Source: Clostridia bacterium (GTDB lineage: Bacteria; Bacillota; Clostridia; Lachnospirales; CAG-274). From it: a stretch of 11,309 bases of DNA. Where the stretch lies: contig JAUNPM010000030.1 in NCBI GenBank assembly GCA_030536675.1, positions 1 to 11,309 of the forward strand. Direction: 5' to 3'. This document shows positions 1-7,923 of this stretch, piece by piece (positions within the stretch are counted from its first letter, which is position 1; every line of letters starts with the position of its first letter). The position numbers and the translations under genes are program-made. The notes under the pieces are model-generated. The model ran no database searches and had not been told where the DNA came from. It worked only from the letters and a program-made list of their open reading frames with translations.

Positions 1-581
1 TTTTCTAAATAATCTATTTTTTCTTCCAAAGTAAATTCATCGTGGCTTACTGAATTAAAGCCGCTTCTTACCTTATCCGTTCTCAATTCCTGCCTCTTTA
101 ACACTTCTTTAAATGCATTAAAAAGCAATTCCCCGGTAGCTCCCTTTAAAATATCCGATATTTCCTTAGGCACATCCTTGCGTATTTCCTTTATAAGCTC
201 CCTGTCGCTTTCCTTATAATATACATATCCCGCCTCTTTTTGCTTAATGTTAAATTCCTCTGCAATTCCCTTAAATTTCTTATATTCTATAAGCCTTTTT
301 ACAAGCTCCTCTCTTGGGTCGATTTCTTCATTGTTTTCATCCACCTCCTTAGGCAGCAAAAGCCTTGATTTTATCTCAATAAGAGTTGCAGCCATAATAA
401 GAAACTCGCTTATATTTTCCATATTGTATTTACCCATAGCATTTATATAGTCAAGATACTGCTCCGTAATAAGGGCAATGGGAATATCATAAATATCGAT
501 TTTATTTTTAACGATCAGGCTGTAAAGAAGATCCATAGGACCTTCAAATTTTTCCAGTTTTATTTCCATATCCATATTCAT
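1..581 (-). CDS. scpA: Segregation and condensation protein A (ScpA), 3' end cut by window edge
   Basis: ScpA is the kleisin subunit of the bacterial condensin SMC-ScpA-ScpB. It bridges the Smc heads and recruits ScpB during chromosome compaction and segregation. I translated this by hand because the frame runs off the window: 193 complete codons are visible. The N-terminus carries the family signature KFEGPMDLLYSLIVKNKIDI followed by YDIPIALITEQYLDYI. The next conserved block is EFLIMAATLIEIKSRLLLP (about residues 59-77). An acidic segment and a Lys/Glu-rich helical middle follow. The family is usually about 250 residues, so roughly 55 residues are missing, including the C-terminal winged helix that contacts Smc. 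Three ATGs lie close together (581, 575, 569). I chose 581 because AAGGA at 597-593 sits 11 nt upstream and the others are farther away. The gap to the upstream M50-like gene is only 16 nt, which suggests coupling. scpB would be expected just beyond the edge (inference). Confidence 0.95.
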   Translation of the reverse strand, partial: MNMDMEIKLEKFEGPMDLLYSLIVKNKIDIYDIPIALITEQYLDYINAMGKYNMENISEFLIMAATLIEIKSRLLLPKEVDENNEEIDPREELVKRLIEYKKFKGIAEEFNIKQKEAGYVYYKESDRELIKEIRKDVPKEISDILKGATGELLFNAFKEVLKRQELRTDKVRSGFNSVSHDEFTLEEKIDYLE

Positions 582-597
582 ATTTTCAAATATCCTT

Positions 598-1185
598 TTA
601 AACGATCAAATTGACCACAGCATTAAGCACGGGAGTAAGCCAGCCAAGTACAAGAAGGAATATAACAAGTATTTGCAAGGGCTTTTCATACTGGGCATAT
701 TTAATAGCCTGATTTGGAGTTAAAAAGCATCTTAACAATTTACTTCCGCTCATAGGATAAACAGGTATAATGTTAAATACTGCAACAGCGGCAAAATTTC
801 TTGCCAAAACAGCAAGAAAAAGACTTACATAGGCAGTAAACCCGCTGTCTGAAATAATAACAACATTCATAATTATTTTTATCACTGCTGCAATTACCAC
901 AAATATTACCATAGGCACTAAATAAGTTATTATAGTGCCTGTTTTTTTGTCCTTGTAGTTTCTGCTTGAGGTCTCAACGGGATTTGCCCACCCGTATCCC
1001 GAAAAAAGGAACAAAAGAAATCCAATAGGCTCAAAATGCTTTGCGGGATTTAATGTCAGCTTTCCCATATTCTTGGGTATTTCATCACCCTGCTTATAAG
1101 ATAAAAATGCCTTTAAAAATTCAAAAAGCGTAGTAACTATAACTATTGCTATTGCATCTAATATATAGTAGATCAATGTATACAT
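598..1185 (-). CDS. Site-2 protease (M50) family membrane protein lacking the catalytic residues
   Basis: A 195-residue, strongly hydrophobic protein with about four to six membrane segments (near residues 4-28, 54-66, 84-112, 116-142 and 170-195). It matches the short S2P-like M50 family through GKLTLNPAKHFEPIG (41-55), the YGWANPV segment (64-70) and NIIPVYPMSGS (138-148). In active members the first helix carries HExxH and the last motif reads NLLPxPPLDGS. Here the HExxH position reads F21-E22-F23-L24-K25, so both zinc-binding His are gone. The zinc-binding Asp is replaced by S146. Each change needs at least two base substitutions, the frame is intact and the rest is well conserved. It therefore looks like a settled pseudoprotease rather than a decaying gene (inference). 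An AAAGGG site lies about 10 nt upstream of the ATG. The gene follows mutL by 58 nt and precedes scpA by 16 nt. M50-family genes commonly neighbour scpA in clostridia. Function unknown; a scaffold or substrate-binding role is only a guess. Confidence 0.85.
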   Translation of the reverse strand: MYTLIYYILDAIAIVIVTTLFEFLKAFLSYKQGDEIPKNMGKLTLNPAKHFEPIGFLLFLFSGYGWANPVETSSRNYKDKKTGTIITYLVPMVIFVVIAAVIKIIMNVVIISDSGFTAYVSLFLAVLARNFAAVAVFNIIPVYPMSGSKLLRCFLTPNQAIKYAQYEKPLQILVIFLLVLGWLTPVLNAVVNLIV

Positions 1186-1243
1186 ATTAACAAAACCCTT
1201 TCTTATTTAAGGTAATCTGTCTGTTTTAAAAACACAGCCAATA

Positions 1244-3247
1244 TTAATCCTGTATTCTTTTAAACTTCTTTTCAAGTTCATATTTAGTCATTTCAATTAT
1301 TGTAGGTCTGCCATGAGGACAGGTAAAAGGATTTTCAAGCTTCAAAAGCTTTTGTATAAGCTCTTGAGCTTCACTGTAGCTTAATCTGTTGTTTCCCTTT
1401 ACGGCAGCCTTGCAACTCATTGTTGCAATGGCGTCCTCCTTTGTGTCATATAAGCTCTTTAAGCCTTTATCCGTAAGCACATCTATAATATCAGTAAAGA
1501 AACTAACATTGCTCGGAGAATTAAACACATAAGGCACAGCCCTTACTGCATATGTTCTTGCCCCAAATTCTTCTATTTCAAAGCCAAATTTTTCAAGAAG
1601 CTCCCTGTTTTCCTCCACAACAACCTTTTCACTTTCGCTTAGATTTACTGCAACAGGCTGCAAAAGCTGCTGACAGGATATTTCTTCATTTTTGAATTTT
1701 TCAATAAATTCCTCATATAGTGCTCTTTCGTGAGCAGCGTGCTGGTCTATAAGATACATATGATCATTTTGCTCCACTATCCAATATGTTGCAAACACCT
1801 GTCCCACTATTCTGTAATTATTGAAAAAGGGCTTTTTCCCCTCTTTGTTGTTTTCACTGCTTCTTGTTATGCCATTATTTTTTTCTTCAATATTTTCTAT
1901 ACCCTTGTAATTCTCTTTCTCTTCAATAGCTTTCTCATTTTTATATTGGTATATACTCCCGTCATTGTCATAAATTTTATTTACGACATTTTTTATAATA
2001 CCTTCGCCTTTTTCACTTTTATGAGGCAATGGCTCTGCCGCACTTAAATTCACTTTTACAGGCTCTATATTATATTTAAAGTCATCATTATTTTTATTTA
2101 AATTATCATTGTAAAATATTTTTTCATTGTTTTCATTTTTTACATTGCCAATACTTTGTTTCTTATCAATATTATTGACCTCTATGTCCTCAATTACACC
2201 TTGGACCAAATCGGACTTTACTCTTTTAGGCTTATCCCATTCCACAACAGGAATAAGCTCTGTTTGCTTAAGTGCCTTTGTAACAGCATTATACATAATA
2301 TCATATATAAGGTTTTCATCTGAAAATCTCACTTCCAGCTTAGTAGGATGCACATTTACATCCACCGTATTGGCAGGCACATTTAAATTAAGCACAAACA
2401 CGGGAAATTTTCCAACCATAAGCTTACCCTTGTATGCGTCCTCAACTGCATTTTGAACAGTACTGCTTTTTATAAATCTTCCGTTTATAAAAAAGTTCTC
2501 GTAATTTCTGTTTCCTCTTGAAAGCTCTGGCTTTGCAGCATATCCCTCTACTCTAAATCCGTCCTTGGCATATTGGATCTTAAGCATTTGATCCGCTATT
2601 TGCTTTCCGTATATGTACAATATTGCAGACCTTACATCACCGTTTCCGTTTGTCTGCATAATAGTGTTTCCGTTATTTATGTATTTTATTGCTATTTCAG
2701 GGTGTCCCAAAGCAATTCTGTTTACAATTTCAGCAACATAGCCCCCTTCGGTTGCAGGCTTTTTAAGAAATTTTCGTCTTGCGGGAGTATTGTAAAACAG
2801 GTTTTTCATAGTAAATACAGTACCTGGGTTAGCGGCAGCCTCTTCTTCTTTTTCAATAACACCGCCGTTTATAACTATTCTCGTACCTGTGTCACTGTCC
2901 TTTGTCCTTGTCACCATTTCCACCTGAGCCACGGAAGCTATACTTGAAAGAGCTTCCCCTCTGAACCCAAGGGTCATAATGTCCTCCAAGTCCTCAATAC
3001 TTGACAGCTTGCTTGTAGCGTGGCGCAAAAATGCGGTTTTCACCTGCTCCTTAGGTATGCCCACACCGTTGTCGGTTATTTTTATCATACCTATGCCGCC
3101 TTCTTTTACCTCCACTGTAACGGAAGTTGCCCCTGCGTCTATTGAATTTTCCATTAACTCTTTTACAACGGAAGAAGGTCTTTCAACAACCTCTCCCGCC
3201 GCAATTTTATTTATAAGACTGTTGTCCAGCAAATGTATATTTCCCAT
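1244..3247 (-). CDS. mutL: DNA mismatch repair protein MutL (nicking-endonuclease type)
   Basis: MutL couples mismatch recognition by MutS to strand incision. The N-terminal GHL ATPase is complete: ELMENSIDAGA with E30 and N34, DNGVGI at 59-64, GFRGEAL at 94-100, and the GTVFTMKNLFYNTPARRKF block at 142-160. The transducer domain carries NGR (255-257) and DVNVHPTKLEVRF (296-308). A long linker rich in Asn, Lys and Glu (about 335-473) leads to the C-terminal domain. That domain holds DQHAAHERALYE (501-512), fitting the metal-binding endonuclease motif DQHA(X)2E(X)4E. It also has a SCKAAVK block (611-617), CPHGRP (643-648) and a candidate beta-clamp motif QQLLQP (526-531). These motifs indicate methyl-independent repair in which MutL itself nicks, as known for Bacillus-type MutL. 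At 667 residues the length is within the family range. The start lies 9 nt after the mutS stop, and the Shine-Dalgarno GAGGT overlaps that stop codon, so translation is probably coupled. Confidence 0.98.
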   Translation of the reverse strand: MGNIHLLDNSLINKIAAGEVVERPSSVVKELMENSIDAGATSVTVEVKEGGIGMIKITDNGVGIPKEQVKTAFLRHATSKLSSIEDLEDIMTLGFRGEALSSIASVAQVEMVTRTKDSDTGTRIVINGGVIEKEEEAAANPGTVFTMKNLFYNTPARRKFLKKPATEGGYVAEIVNRIALGHPEIAIKYINNGNTIMQTNGNGDVRSAILYIYGKQIADQMLKIQYAKDGFRVEGYAAKPELSRGNRNYENFFINGRFIKSSTVQNAVEDAYKGKLMVGKFPVFVLNLNVPANTVDVNVHPTKLEVRFSDENLIYDIMYNAVTKALKQTELIPVVEWDKPKRVKSDLVQGVIEDIEVNNIDKKQSIGNVKNENNEKIFYNDNLNKNNDDFKYNIEPVKVNLSAAEPLPHKSEKGEGIIKNVVNKIYDNDGSIYQYKNEKAIEEKENYKGIENIEEKNNGITRSSENNKEGKKPFFNNYRIVGQVFATYWIVEQNDHMYLIDQHAAHERALYEEFIEKFKNEEISCQQLLQPVAVNLSESEKVVVEENRELLEKFGFEIEEFGARTYAVRAVPYVFNSPSNVSFFTDIIDVLTDKGLKSLYDTKEDAIATMSCKAAVKGNNRLSYSEAQELIQKLLKLENPFTCPHGRPTIIEMTKYELEKKFKRIQD

Positions 3248-3256
3248 ATATTACCT

Positions 3257-5857
3257 CTATTCTTTAATAGCTGTGATTTCAGAAAGCTTATCCTTTATAT
3301 CATATAGTTTTTTCATAGCCTCAAAAGGAGTTATATTGTTAAGATCCATATTTTCAAAATCCGCCGAAATTTCATTTAATATTTCAGCCTTTCTGTATAT
3401 TGGTTCGTCATCGTATTTAAAGTCAAACTCACCCTCAGTATTTACACCTTTATCTTCACTTGAAAGAAGCCTTAATATGGTATTTGCACGTTTTACAACT
3501 ATGCCGGGAACTCCCGCCAGCTTTGCTACGTGAACGCCGTAACTTCTGTCCGTGCCGCCTTCAACTATTTTTCTGAGGAAAATAATATCCTCGCCCTTTT
3601 CCTTTACGCTTACACAATAGTTTTTAACTCCCTTTACCTTGCCTTCAAGCTCCGTAAGCTCGTGATAATGTGTGGCAAATAGTGTTCTAGCTCCTATTTT
3701 TTCGGCAATATATTCAAGCACCGCCCAAGCAATGCTCAGCCCGTCAAATGTAGATGTTCCCCTGCCTATTTCATCTAATATAAGCAGGCTTTTTTCCGTT
3801 GCATTATTTAATATATTTGCAACCTCCACCATTTCCACCATAAATGTAGACTGCCCTGTTGCCAGATCATCGGAGGCTCCCACTCTTGTAAATATTCTGT
3901 CTGTTATTCCTATTTCGGCACTTTCCGCAGGCACAAAACTTCCCGCCTGTGCCATAAGCACAAGCAAAGCCGTCTGCCTCATATATGTAGACTTACCTGC
4001 CATATTTGGACCTGTGATAACTGCAAGAGATTCTTCTTCATTAAGATATGTATCGTTTGGAATAAAGGGTTCCTTGCTTACCCTTTCAACAACAGGGTGT
4101 CTGCCCTCTTTAATATTAATATAATTTCCGTTATTTACAACAGGCTTTACATATCCGTTTTTATCAGCTGTTTCTCCCAGTGAACAAATAACGTCAATTA
4201 CGGAAACTCCATAAGCTGTATTTTGTATTCTCTCAACCTTTTGAGCAATTTTATTTCTTACATCACTGAAAAGGTCATATTCAAGGGCAACAACCTTTTC
4301 ATCGGCTCCCAATATTGTATCCTCTATTTCCTTAAGCTCGGGAGTAATATATCTTTCCGCATTTGCCAAGGTCTGCTTTCTTATATATCTTTCGGGAACC
4401 TTATCCTTATATGAATTTGTAACTTCAATATAGTATCCGAACACCCTGTTATACTTTATTTTAAGCTTAGGTATTCCCGTTTCTTCCTTTTCCTTAGCTT
4501 CAAGCTCCATAAGCCAGGTTGAACCGTCCTCTTTGGCAGATCTCAGCTTGTCAACCTCCTCATTGTAGCCTTTTTTAATAAGTCCCCCTTCTCTTACACT
4601 GAAAGGAGGCTGCTCGGCTATACTCTCATTTATAAGCTCATATATATCCTCAAGACAGTCAAACCTTTCATATATTTCATTTATATATTCCGAATCAAAC
4701 TGTGTGAGAGTGTTTTTAATATGAGGCAAATATTCAAAGGAGCTTCTCAAAGCCGCCAGATCTCTTGCATTTGCCGTAGTATAAATAACCTTGCTCATAA
4801 GTCTTTCAATATCGTGAACCGTATTTAGAAGCTCCTTTAATTCTTCACGACCAAAGGGATTGTTTTTAAAGCTCTCAACTGCGTCAAGACGCTTATTTAT
4901 ATCCTCCGCATTAATAAGGGGCTGTTCAAGCCATTTTCTTAAAAGCCTTGCACCCATTGCAGTCTTTGTTTTATCAAGTACCCAAAGCAATGAACCCTTT
5001 TTAGACTTGTCCCTTATTGTCTGTGTAAGCTCCAAATTTCGTCTTGAGCTTATGTCAAGAACCATATATTTGTTTGAAGCATATTTTTTTATTGTAGAAA
5101 TATGTGAAAGATTGTTTTTTTGTGTTTCTATAAGATATTGTAAAAGCCCCCCTGCACAGCACACACAGGGTCTGTCATTTTCAAGTCCGAACCCGCCTAA
5201 ATTAAGTGTTTTAAAATGATTGCAAAGACAAATATTTGCATTTTGATAGTCAAAAGCCCATTCACTGTATTCATTAACTTTAATGTTGAATATTTTGTTT
5301 ATTTTCTCCCCCAGCTCAACATTTTTATTACATATGATTTCAGAGGGGGTAAACCTTGCTATTTCATCAATAACCTTATTTTCAAATCCGCTTGATACGG
5401 AAGTTACCTGAAATTCTCCGGTAGATACGTCACAGCTTGCAACTCCGTAGCCGTCAGCATTTTTAAATATACACATAATATAATTGTTCTTACCTTCATC
5501 AAGTACATTTGTGTCCAATACCGTACCGGGAGTTACTATTCTTATGACCTCTCTTTTAACAATACCTTTAGCCTTTTTGGGATCCTCCGTTTGCTCACAT
5601 ATGGCAACCTTATAGCCCTTTTCAATGAGCTTTGCAACATATCCGTCGGCAGAATGAAAAGGGACGCCGCACATAGGCGCCCTTTCCTCCATACCACAGT
5701 CCTTACCCGTAAGAGTTATGTCTAGTTCTCTTGATGCAATAACTGCATCCTCAAAAAATAATTCGTAAAAATCTCCTAATCTGTAAAAGAGCAGACAATA
5801 CTTGTAGTTTTCCTTAATTTTCATATACTGCTCCATCATAGGTGTCATTTTAGCCAT
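3257..5857 (-). CDS. mutS: DNA mismatch recognition ATPase MutS
   Basis: MutS scans DNA for mispairs and small loops and, with ATP, becomes a sliding clamp that recruits MutL. The mismatch-reading Phe-x-Glu lies in GDFYELF (F30-Y31-E32 from the chosen start). Connector, lever and clamp regions fill the middle. The C-terminal ABC-type ATPase shows Walker A GPNMAGKST (616-624), STFMVEM (670-676), Walker B LLILDEIGRGTSTFDG (from about 692) and the ATHYHEL switch (728-734). The 866 residues fit MutS1, and the presence of the mismatch-reading domain excludes MutS2. The start is uncertain. ATG at 5857 gives MAKMTPMMEQYMKIK, which matches usual MutS N-termini, with AAGGA (5874-5870) 12 nt upstream. 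A GTG at 5866 would add three residues but leaves only 3 nt from that site. The upstream YlbF-like gene ends 21 nt before the ATG. The gene is part of the same operon as mutL. Confidence 0.98.
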   Translation of the reverse strand: MAKMTPMMEQYMKIKENYKYCLLFYRLGDFYELFFEDAVIASRELDITLTGKDCGMEERAPMCGVPFHSADGYVAKLIEKGYKVAICEQTEDPKKAKGIVKREVIRIVTPGTVLDTNVLDEGKNNYIMCIFKNADGYGVASCDVSTGEFQVTSVSSGFENKVIDEIARFTPSEIICNKNVELGEKINKIFNIKVNEYSEWAFDYQNANICLCNHFKTLNLGGFGLENDRPCVCCAGGLLQYLIETQKNNLSHISTIKKYASNKYMVLDISSRRNLELTQTIRDKSKKGSLLWVLDKTKTAMGARLLRKWLEQPLINAEDINKRLDAVESFKNNPFGREELKELLNTVHDIERLMSKVIYTTANARDLAALRSSFEYLPHIKNTLTQFDSEYINEIYERFDCLEDIYELINESIAEQPPFSVREGGLIKKGYNEEVDKLRSAKEDGSTWLMELEAKEKEETGIPKLKIKYNRVFGYYIEVTNSYKDKVPERYIRKQTLANAERYITPELKEIEDTILGADEKVVALEYDLFSDVRNKIAQKVERIQNTAYGVSVIDVICSLGETADKNGYVKPVVNNGNYINIKEGRHPVVERVSKEPFIPNDTYLNEEESLAVITGPNMAGKSTYMRQTALLVLMAQAGSFVPAESAEIGITDRIFTRVGASDDLATGQSTFMVEMVEVANILNNATEKSLLILDEIGRGTSTFDGLSIAWAVLEYIAEKIGARTLFATHYHELTELEGKVKGVKNYCVSVKEKGEDIIFLRKIVEGGTDRSYGVHVAKLAGVPGIVVKRANTILRLLSSEDKGVNTEGEFDFKYDDEPIYRKAEILNEISADFENMDLNNITPFEAMKKLYDIKDKLSEITAIKE

Positions 5858-5878
5858 AGATCTCACACGTCCTTACTT

Positions 5879-6280
5879 TCAGTGGCAGCCGCCGCAGGTT
5901 CCGCAGCTTCCTGTACAGCCTCCGTTTTCATCTTCACATTCACCTGTAATTGTTGCCTGAAAAATATTCATAACTCTGTTTATTACGGCATTAAACTCTC
6001 CTTCAGCCTGTACCATATCATTTATAATACTGTTTGCCTTAAGCTCTGCAATCATTTGAGAGAGCTTCGTCCCCTCTGCCTTCATTTCCTCCTGAGATAT
6101 GCTGCCTTCCTGCACTCTCATATTTACAGCCTCTCTGTAAGTATTGTAGTCAAGCATTTTTTGTCTTGCCTCTTCATTATTGTCAAAAATATATCTTGTT
6201 TCAGCAACCTTCTTTCCCTCATCTGTAGATAATACAGCATAAGCAAGCTCTCTCGCCATATCATAAATAGAATTATCCAT
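5879..6280 (-). CDS. YlbF/YmcA-family regulator with Cys-rich C-terminus
   Basis: A 133-residue, mostly helical protein of the YlbF/YmcA (RicF/RicA) family. In Bacillus subtilis, YlbF, YmcA and YaaT form the Y-complex, which binds iron-sulfur clusters and works with RNase Y in mRNA processing, affecting competence, sporulation and biofilm formation. The family core runs from MDNSIYDMARELAYAVLSTD to the helix ending near residue 110. The C-terminus is then Gly/Cys-rich, with C115, C122, C126, C129, C132 and a final H133, which suits cluster or metal ligation (inference). The start is ATG 6280, preceded at 7 nt by GGAGA (6292-6288). A TTG at 6319 would add 13 residues but would swallow that ribosome site. 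The gene follows a strong promoter and leads the mutSL operon. Its position before mutS parallels ymcA in B. subtilis (ymcA-cotE-mutS-mutL), so a RicA-like role is plausible, but I cannot separate RicA from RicF here. Confidence 0.85.
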   Translation of the reverse strand: MDNSIYDMARELAYAVLSTDEGKKVAETRYIFDNNEEARQKMLDYNTYREAVNMRVQEGSISQEEMKAEGTKLSQMIAELKANSIINDMVQAEGEFNAVINRVMNIFQATITGECEDENGGCTGSCGTCGGCH

Positions 6281-6368
6281 AATTTTATCTCCGTTTCTGT
6301 ATATTTTTATTACTTCCAAAAGTACATAATGAAATTATTAAATTTCTTAAAACACTTTAGCAATTTAT

Positions 6369-6397
6369 ATTATAACATATGCAGCAAATATTTTCAA
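6369..6397 (-). promoter_or_regulatory. Sigma-A promoter of the YlbF-like/mutS/mutL operon
   Basis: On the minus strand, TTGAAA (6397-6392) is followed by exactly 17 nt and then TATAAT (6374-6369), a perfect -10. A TG one base before the -10 (6377-6376) makes it an extended -10. The predicted transcript start is near 6362, giving a leader of about 80 nt before the ATG at 6280. It is downstream of the tuf terminator, so the mutSL operon appears transcriptionally independent of the translation genes. Confidence 0.8.
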
Positions 6398-6578
6398 ACT
6401 TAATTTATGAATATATACGAAATACTTTTTTATATTTTATATAATATATAATAATAAAACAATATTTGTTTTTTACTAAGCTGATTCAAGTAAATAAGCT
6501 CTGTTATATTCCATATGTTTATTTAAAATAAAGTCAAAATAATTACATTCTTCAATGCTCATTAAACTTTATAACGGC

Positions 6579-6607
6579 AAAAAGGCTCGATCCTTACGGA
6601 CCGAGCC
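6579..6607 (-). terminator. Intrinsic terminator of tuf
   Basis: On the minus strand GGCTCGGTCC, loop GTAA, GGATCGAGCC forms a 10-bp GC-rich stem with a GNRA-type loop, followed directly by five U. One pair is G-U in the minus-strand RNA but would be A-C on the plus strand, so the structure reads as a minus-strand RNA element. It begins 21 nt after the tuf stop codon. Confidence 0.93.
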
Positions 6608-6628
6608 AAATATATTAAATAAAATATA

Positions 6629-7816
6629 TTACTCAATAATAGATACAACTGAACCTGAACCTACAGTTCTACCACCTTCACGGATAGCGAATCTAAGACC
6701 CTGCTCCATAGCGATGTGAGAAATAAGTTCGATAGTCATTTCTACGTTATCACCAGGCATACACATTTCTGTACCCTCTGGAAGAGTGATAACACCTGTA
6801 ACGTCAGTAGTTCTGAAGTAGAACTGTGGACGATAGTTGTTGAAGAATGGCTTATGACGACCACCCTCATCCTGCTTAAGAACGTAAACCTGAGCAGTAA
6901 ACTTAGTATGAGGAGTGATAGTACCGGGAGCTGCAAGAACCTGACCTCTTTCGATTTCATCTCTTGCTACACCTCTTAAAAGTGCACCAATGTTATCACC
7001 TGGTTCAGCCTCATCAAGAAGCTTTCTGAACATTTCGATACCTGTTACAACAACTTTTCTAGCTTCGTCGTTAAGACCAACGATCTCAACTTCGTCGTTT
7101 ACATGAAGAGTACCTCTTTCTACTCTACCTGTAGCAACTGTACCTCTACCTGTGATTGAGAATACGTCCTCAACAGGCATAAGGAAAGGCTTTTCTGTAT
7201 CTCTTTCAGGATTAGGAATATATTCTTCGATTACGTTGAATAATTCGATGATCTTGTCGCCCCAAGGACCTGCTGGATCCTGAAGAGCCTGGAAAGCAGA
7301 ACCTCTAACGATTGGGCATCCTTCGAAGCCGTATTCTTCAAGAAGCTCAGTGATTTCCATTTCAACTAAGTCTAATAATTCCTCATCGTCAACCATATCA
7401 CACTTGTTCATAAATACAACGATGTAAGGAACGCCAACCTGTCTTGAAAGAAGGATATGCTCTCTAGTCTGAGCCATAGGACCGTCAGTAGCAGCAACAA
7501 CAAGGATAGCACCGTCCATCTGAGCAGCACCGGTGATCATGTTCTTAACGTAGTCAGCATGTCCCGGACAGTCAACGTGAGCATAGTGACGGTTAGGAGT
7601 CTCATATTCAACGTGAGCAGTAGAGATAGTGATACCTCTTTCTCTTTCCTCAGGAGCCTTATCGATATTATCGAATGCAACTGCCTCACCTAACTGATAT
7701 CTCTCATGAAGAGTTTTAGTAATAGCCGCTGTTAAAGTAGTCTTACCGTGGTCAACGTGACCGATAGTACCAATATTAACGTGAGGCTTGTTTCTTTCAA
7801 ATTTTGCCTTAGCCAT
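6629..7816 (-). CDS. tuf: Translation elongation factor Tu
   Basis: EF-Tu is the GTPase that delivers aminoacyl-tRNA to the ribosomal A site. All G-domain motifs are intact: GHVDHGKT (19-26), RGITIST with switch I Thr63, DCPGH (82-86) with catalytic His86, NKCD (137-140) and a GSA G5 element. Domains 2 and 3 follow, including GRGTVATGRVERG and the C-terminal GGRTVGSGSVV. The 395 residues match the family. AAGGAGG (7833-7827) lies 10 nt before the ATG, as expected for a very highly expressed gene. It is the last gene of the cluster and ends in a strong terminator. An apparent promoter in the gap after fusA suggests extra tuf transcription besides readthrough. No second tuf copy is in the window. 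Confidence 0.99.
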   Translation of the reverse strand: MAKAKFERNKPHVNIGTIGHVDHGKTTLTAAITKTLHERYQLGEAVAFDNIDKAPEERERGITISTAHVEYETPNRHYAHVDCPGHADYVKNMITGAAQMDGAILVVAATDGPMAQTREHILLSRQVGVPYIVVFMNKCDMVDDEELLDLVEMEITELLEEYGFEGCPIVRGSAFQALQDPAGPWGDKIIELFNVIEEYIPNPERDTEKPFLMPVEDVFSITGRGTVATGRVERGTLHVNDEVEIVGLNDEARKVVVTGIEMFRKLLDEAEPGDNIGALLRGVARDEIERGQVLAAPGTITPHTKFTAQVYVLKQDEGGRHKPFFNNYRPQFYFRTTDVTGVITLPEGTEMCMPGDNVEMTIELISHIAMEQGLRFAIREGGRTVGSGSVVSIIE

Positions 7817-7894
7817 TTTAAAGTTTCCTCCTTAAAATAAATAATCTTTTAGTTTTAACTTGTGGAAAATACCACTAGTTACAGCACTAATATT

Positions 7895-7923
7895 ATTATA
7901 TTAAATTTTATGATAAATTGCAA
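7895..7923 (-). promoter_or_regulatory. Putative internal sigma-A promoter for tuf
   Basis: On the minus strand TTGCAA (7923-7918), a 17-nt spacer and TATAAT (7900-7895) match a sigma-A promoter with a perfect -10. The predicted start is near 7888, giving a tuf leader of about 70 nt. That leader contains a small inverted repeat (ACTAGTGG / CCACAAGT, 7858-7879, one mismatch). The -35 overlaps the foot of the hairpin at 7920-7947. Surrounding DNA is A/T-rich, which raises the chance of a fortuitous -10, but exact spacing and location favour a real site. Confidence 0.65.

Larger units (their letters stand above)
6281..6628. other. AT-rich intergenic region between tuf and the mutSL operon
   Basis: This 348-nt gap separates two minus-strand operons. 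It contains the tuf terminator (6579-6607), the promoter of the YlbF-like/mutSL operon (6369-6397), and the roughly 80-nt leader of that operon. Between terminator and promoter (about 6398-6578) the DNA is mostly A/T runs. A 28-codon ORF (6562-6476) lies there but lacks a clear ribosome-binding site; it is listed as a finding rather than as a gene. I see no tRNA or other convincing structured RNA. Confidence 0.7.

Noticed and set aside
247..450. 67-codon plus-strand ORF at the left edge
   Set aside because: Antisense to scpA, whose conserved ScpA motifs are clear on the minus strand.
1205..1243. CTGT...ACAG inverted repeat in the mutL to M50-like gap
   Set aside because: Short, mismatched and A/T-rich with no U-tract in the transcript direction; not supported as a terminator.
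2127..3533. Plus-strand ORFs of 100-184 codons over mutL and mutS
   Set aside because: They are antisense shadows of strongly conserved minus-strand genes, with low-complexity Ser/Phe-rich products and no ribosome sites or family signatures.
6429..6463. Second promoter-like match (TTGTTT and TAAAAT) upstream of the mutSL promoter
   Set aside because: Lies in almost pure A/T sequence where such matches arise by chance; the site at 6369-6397 is far better.
6742..6960. 72-codon minus-strand ORF inside tuf
   Set aside because: Alternative frame of tuf; no family match and no ribosome-binding site.
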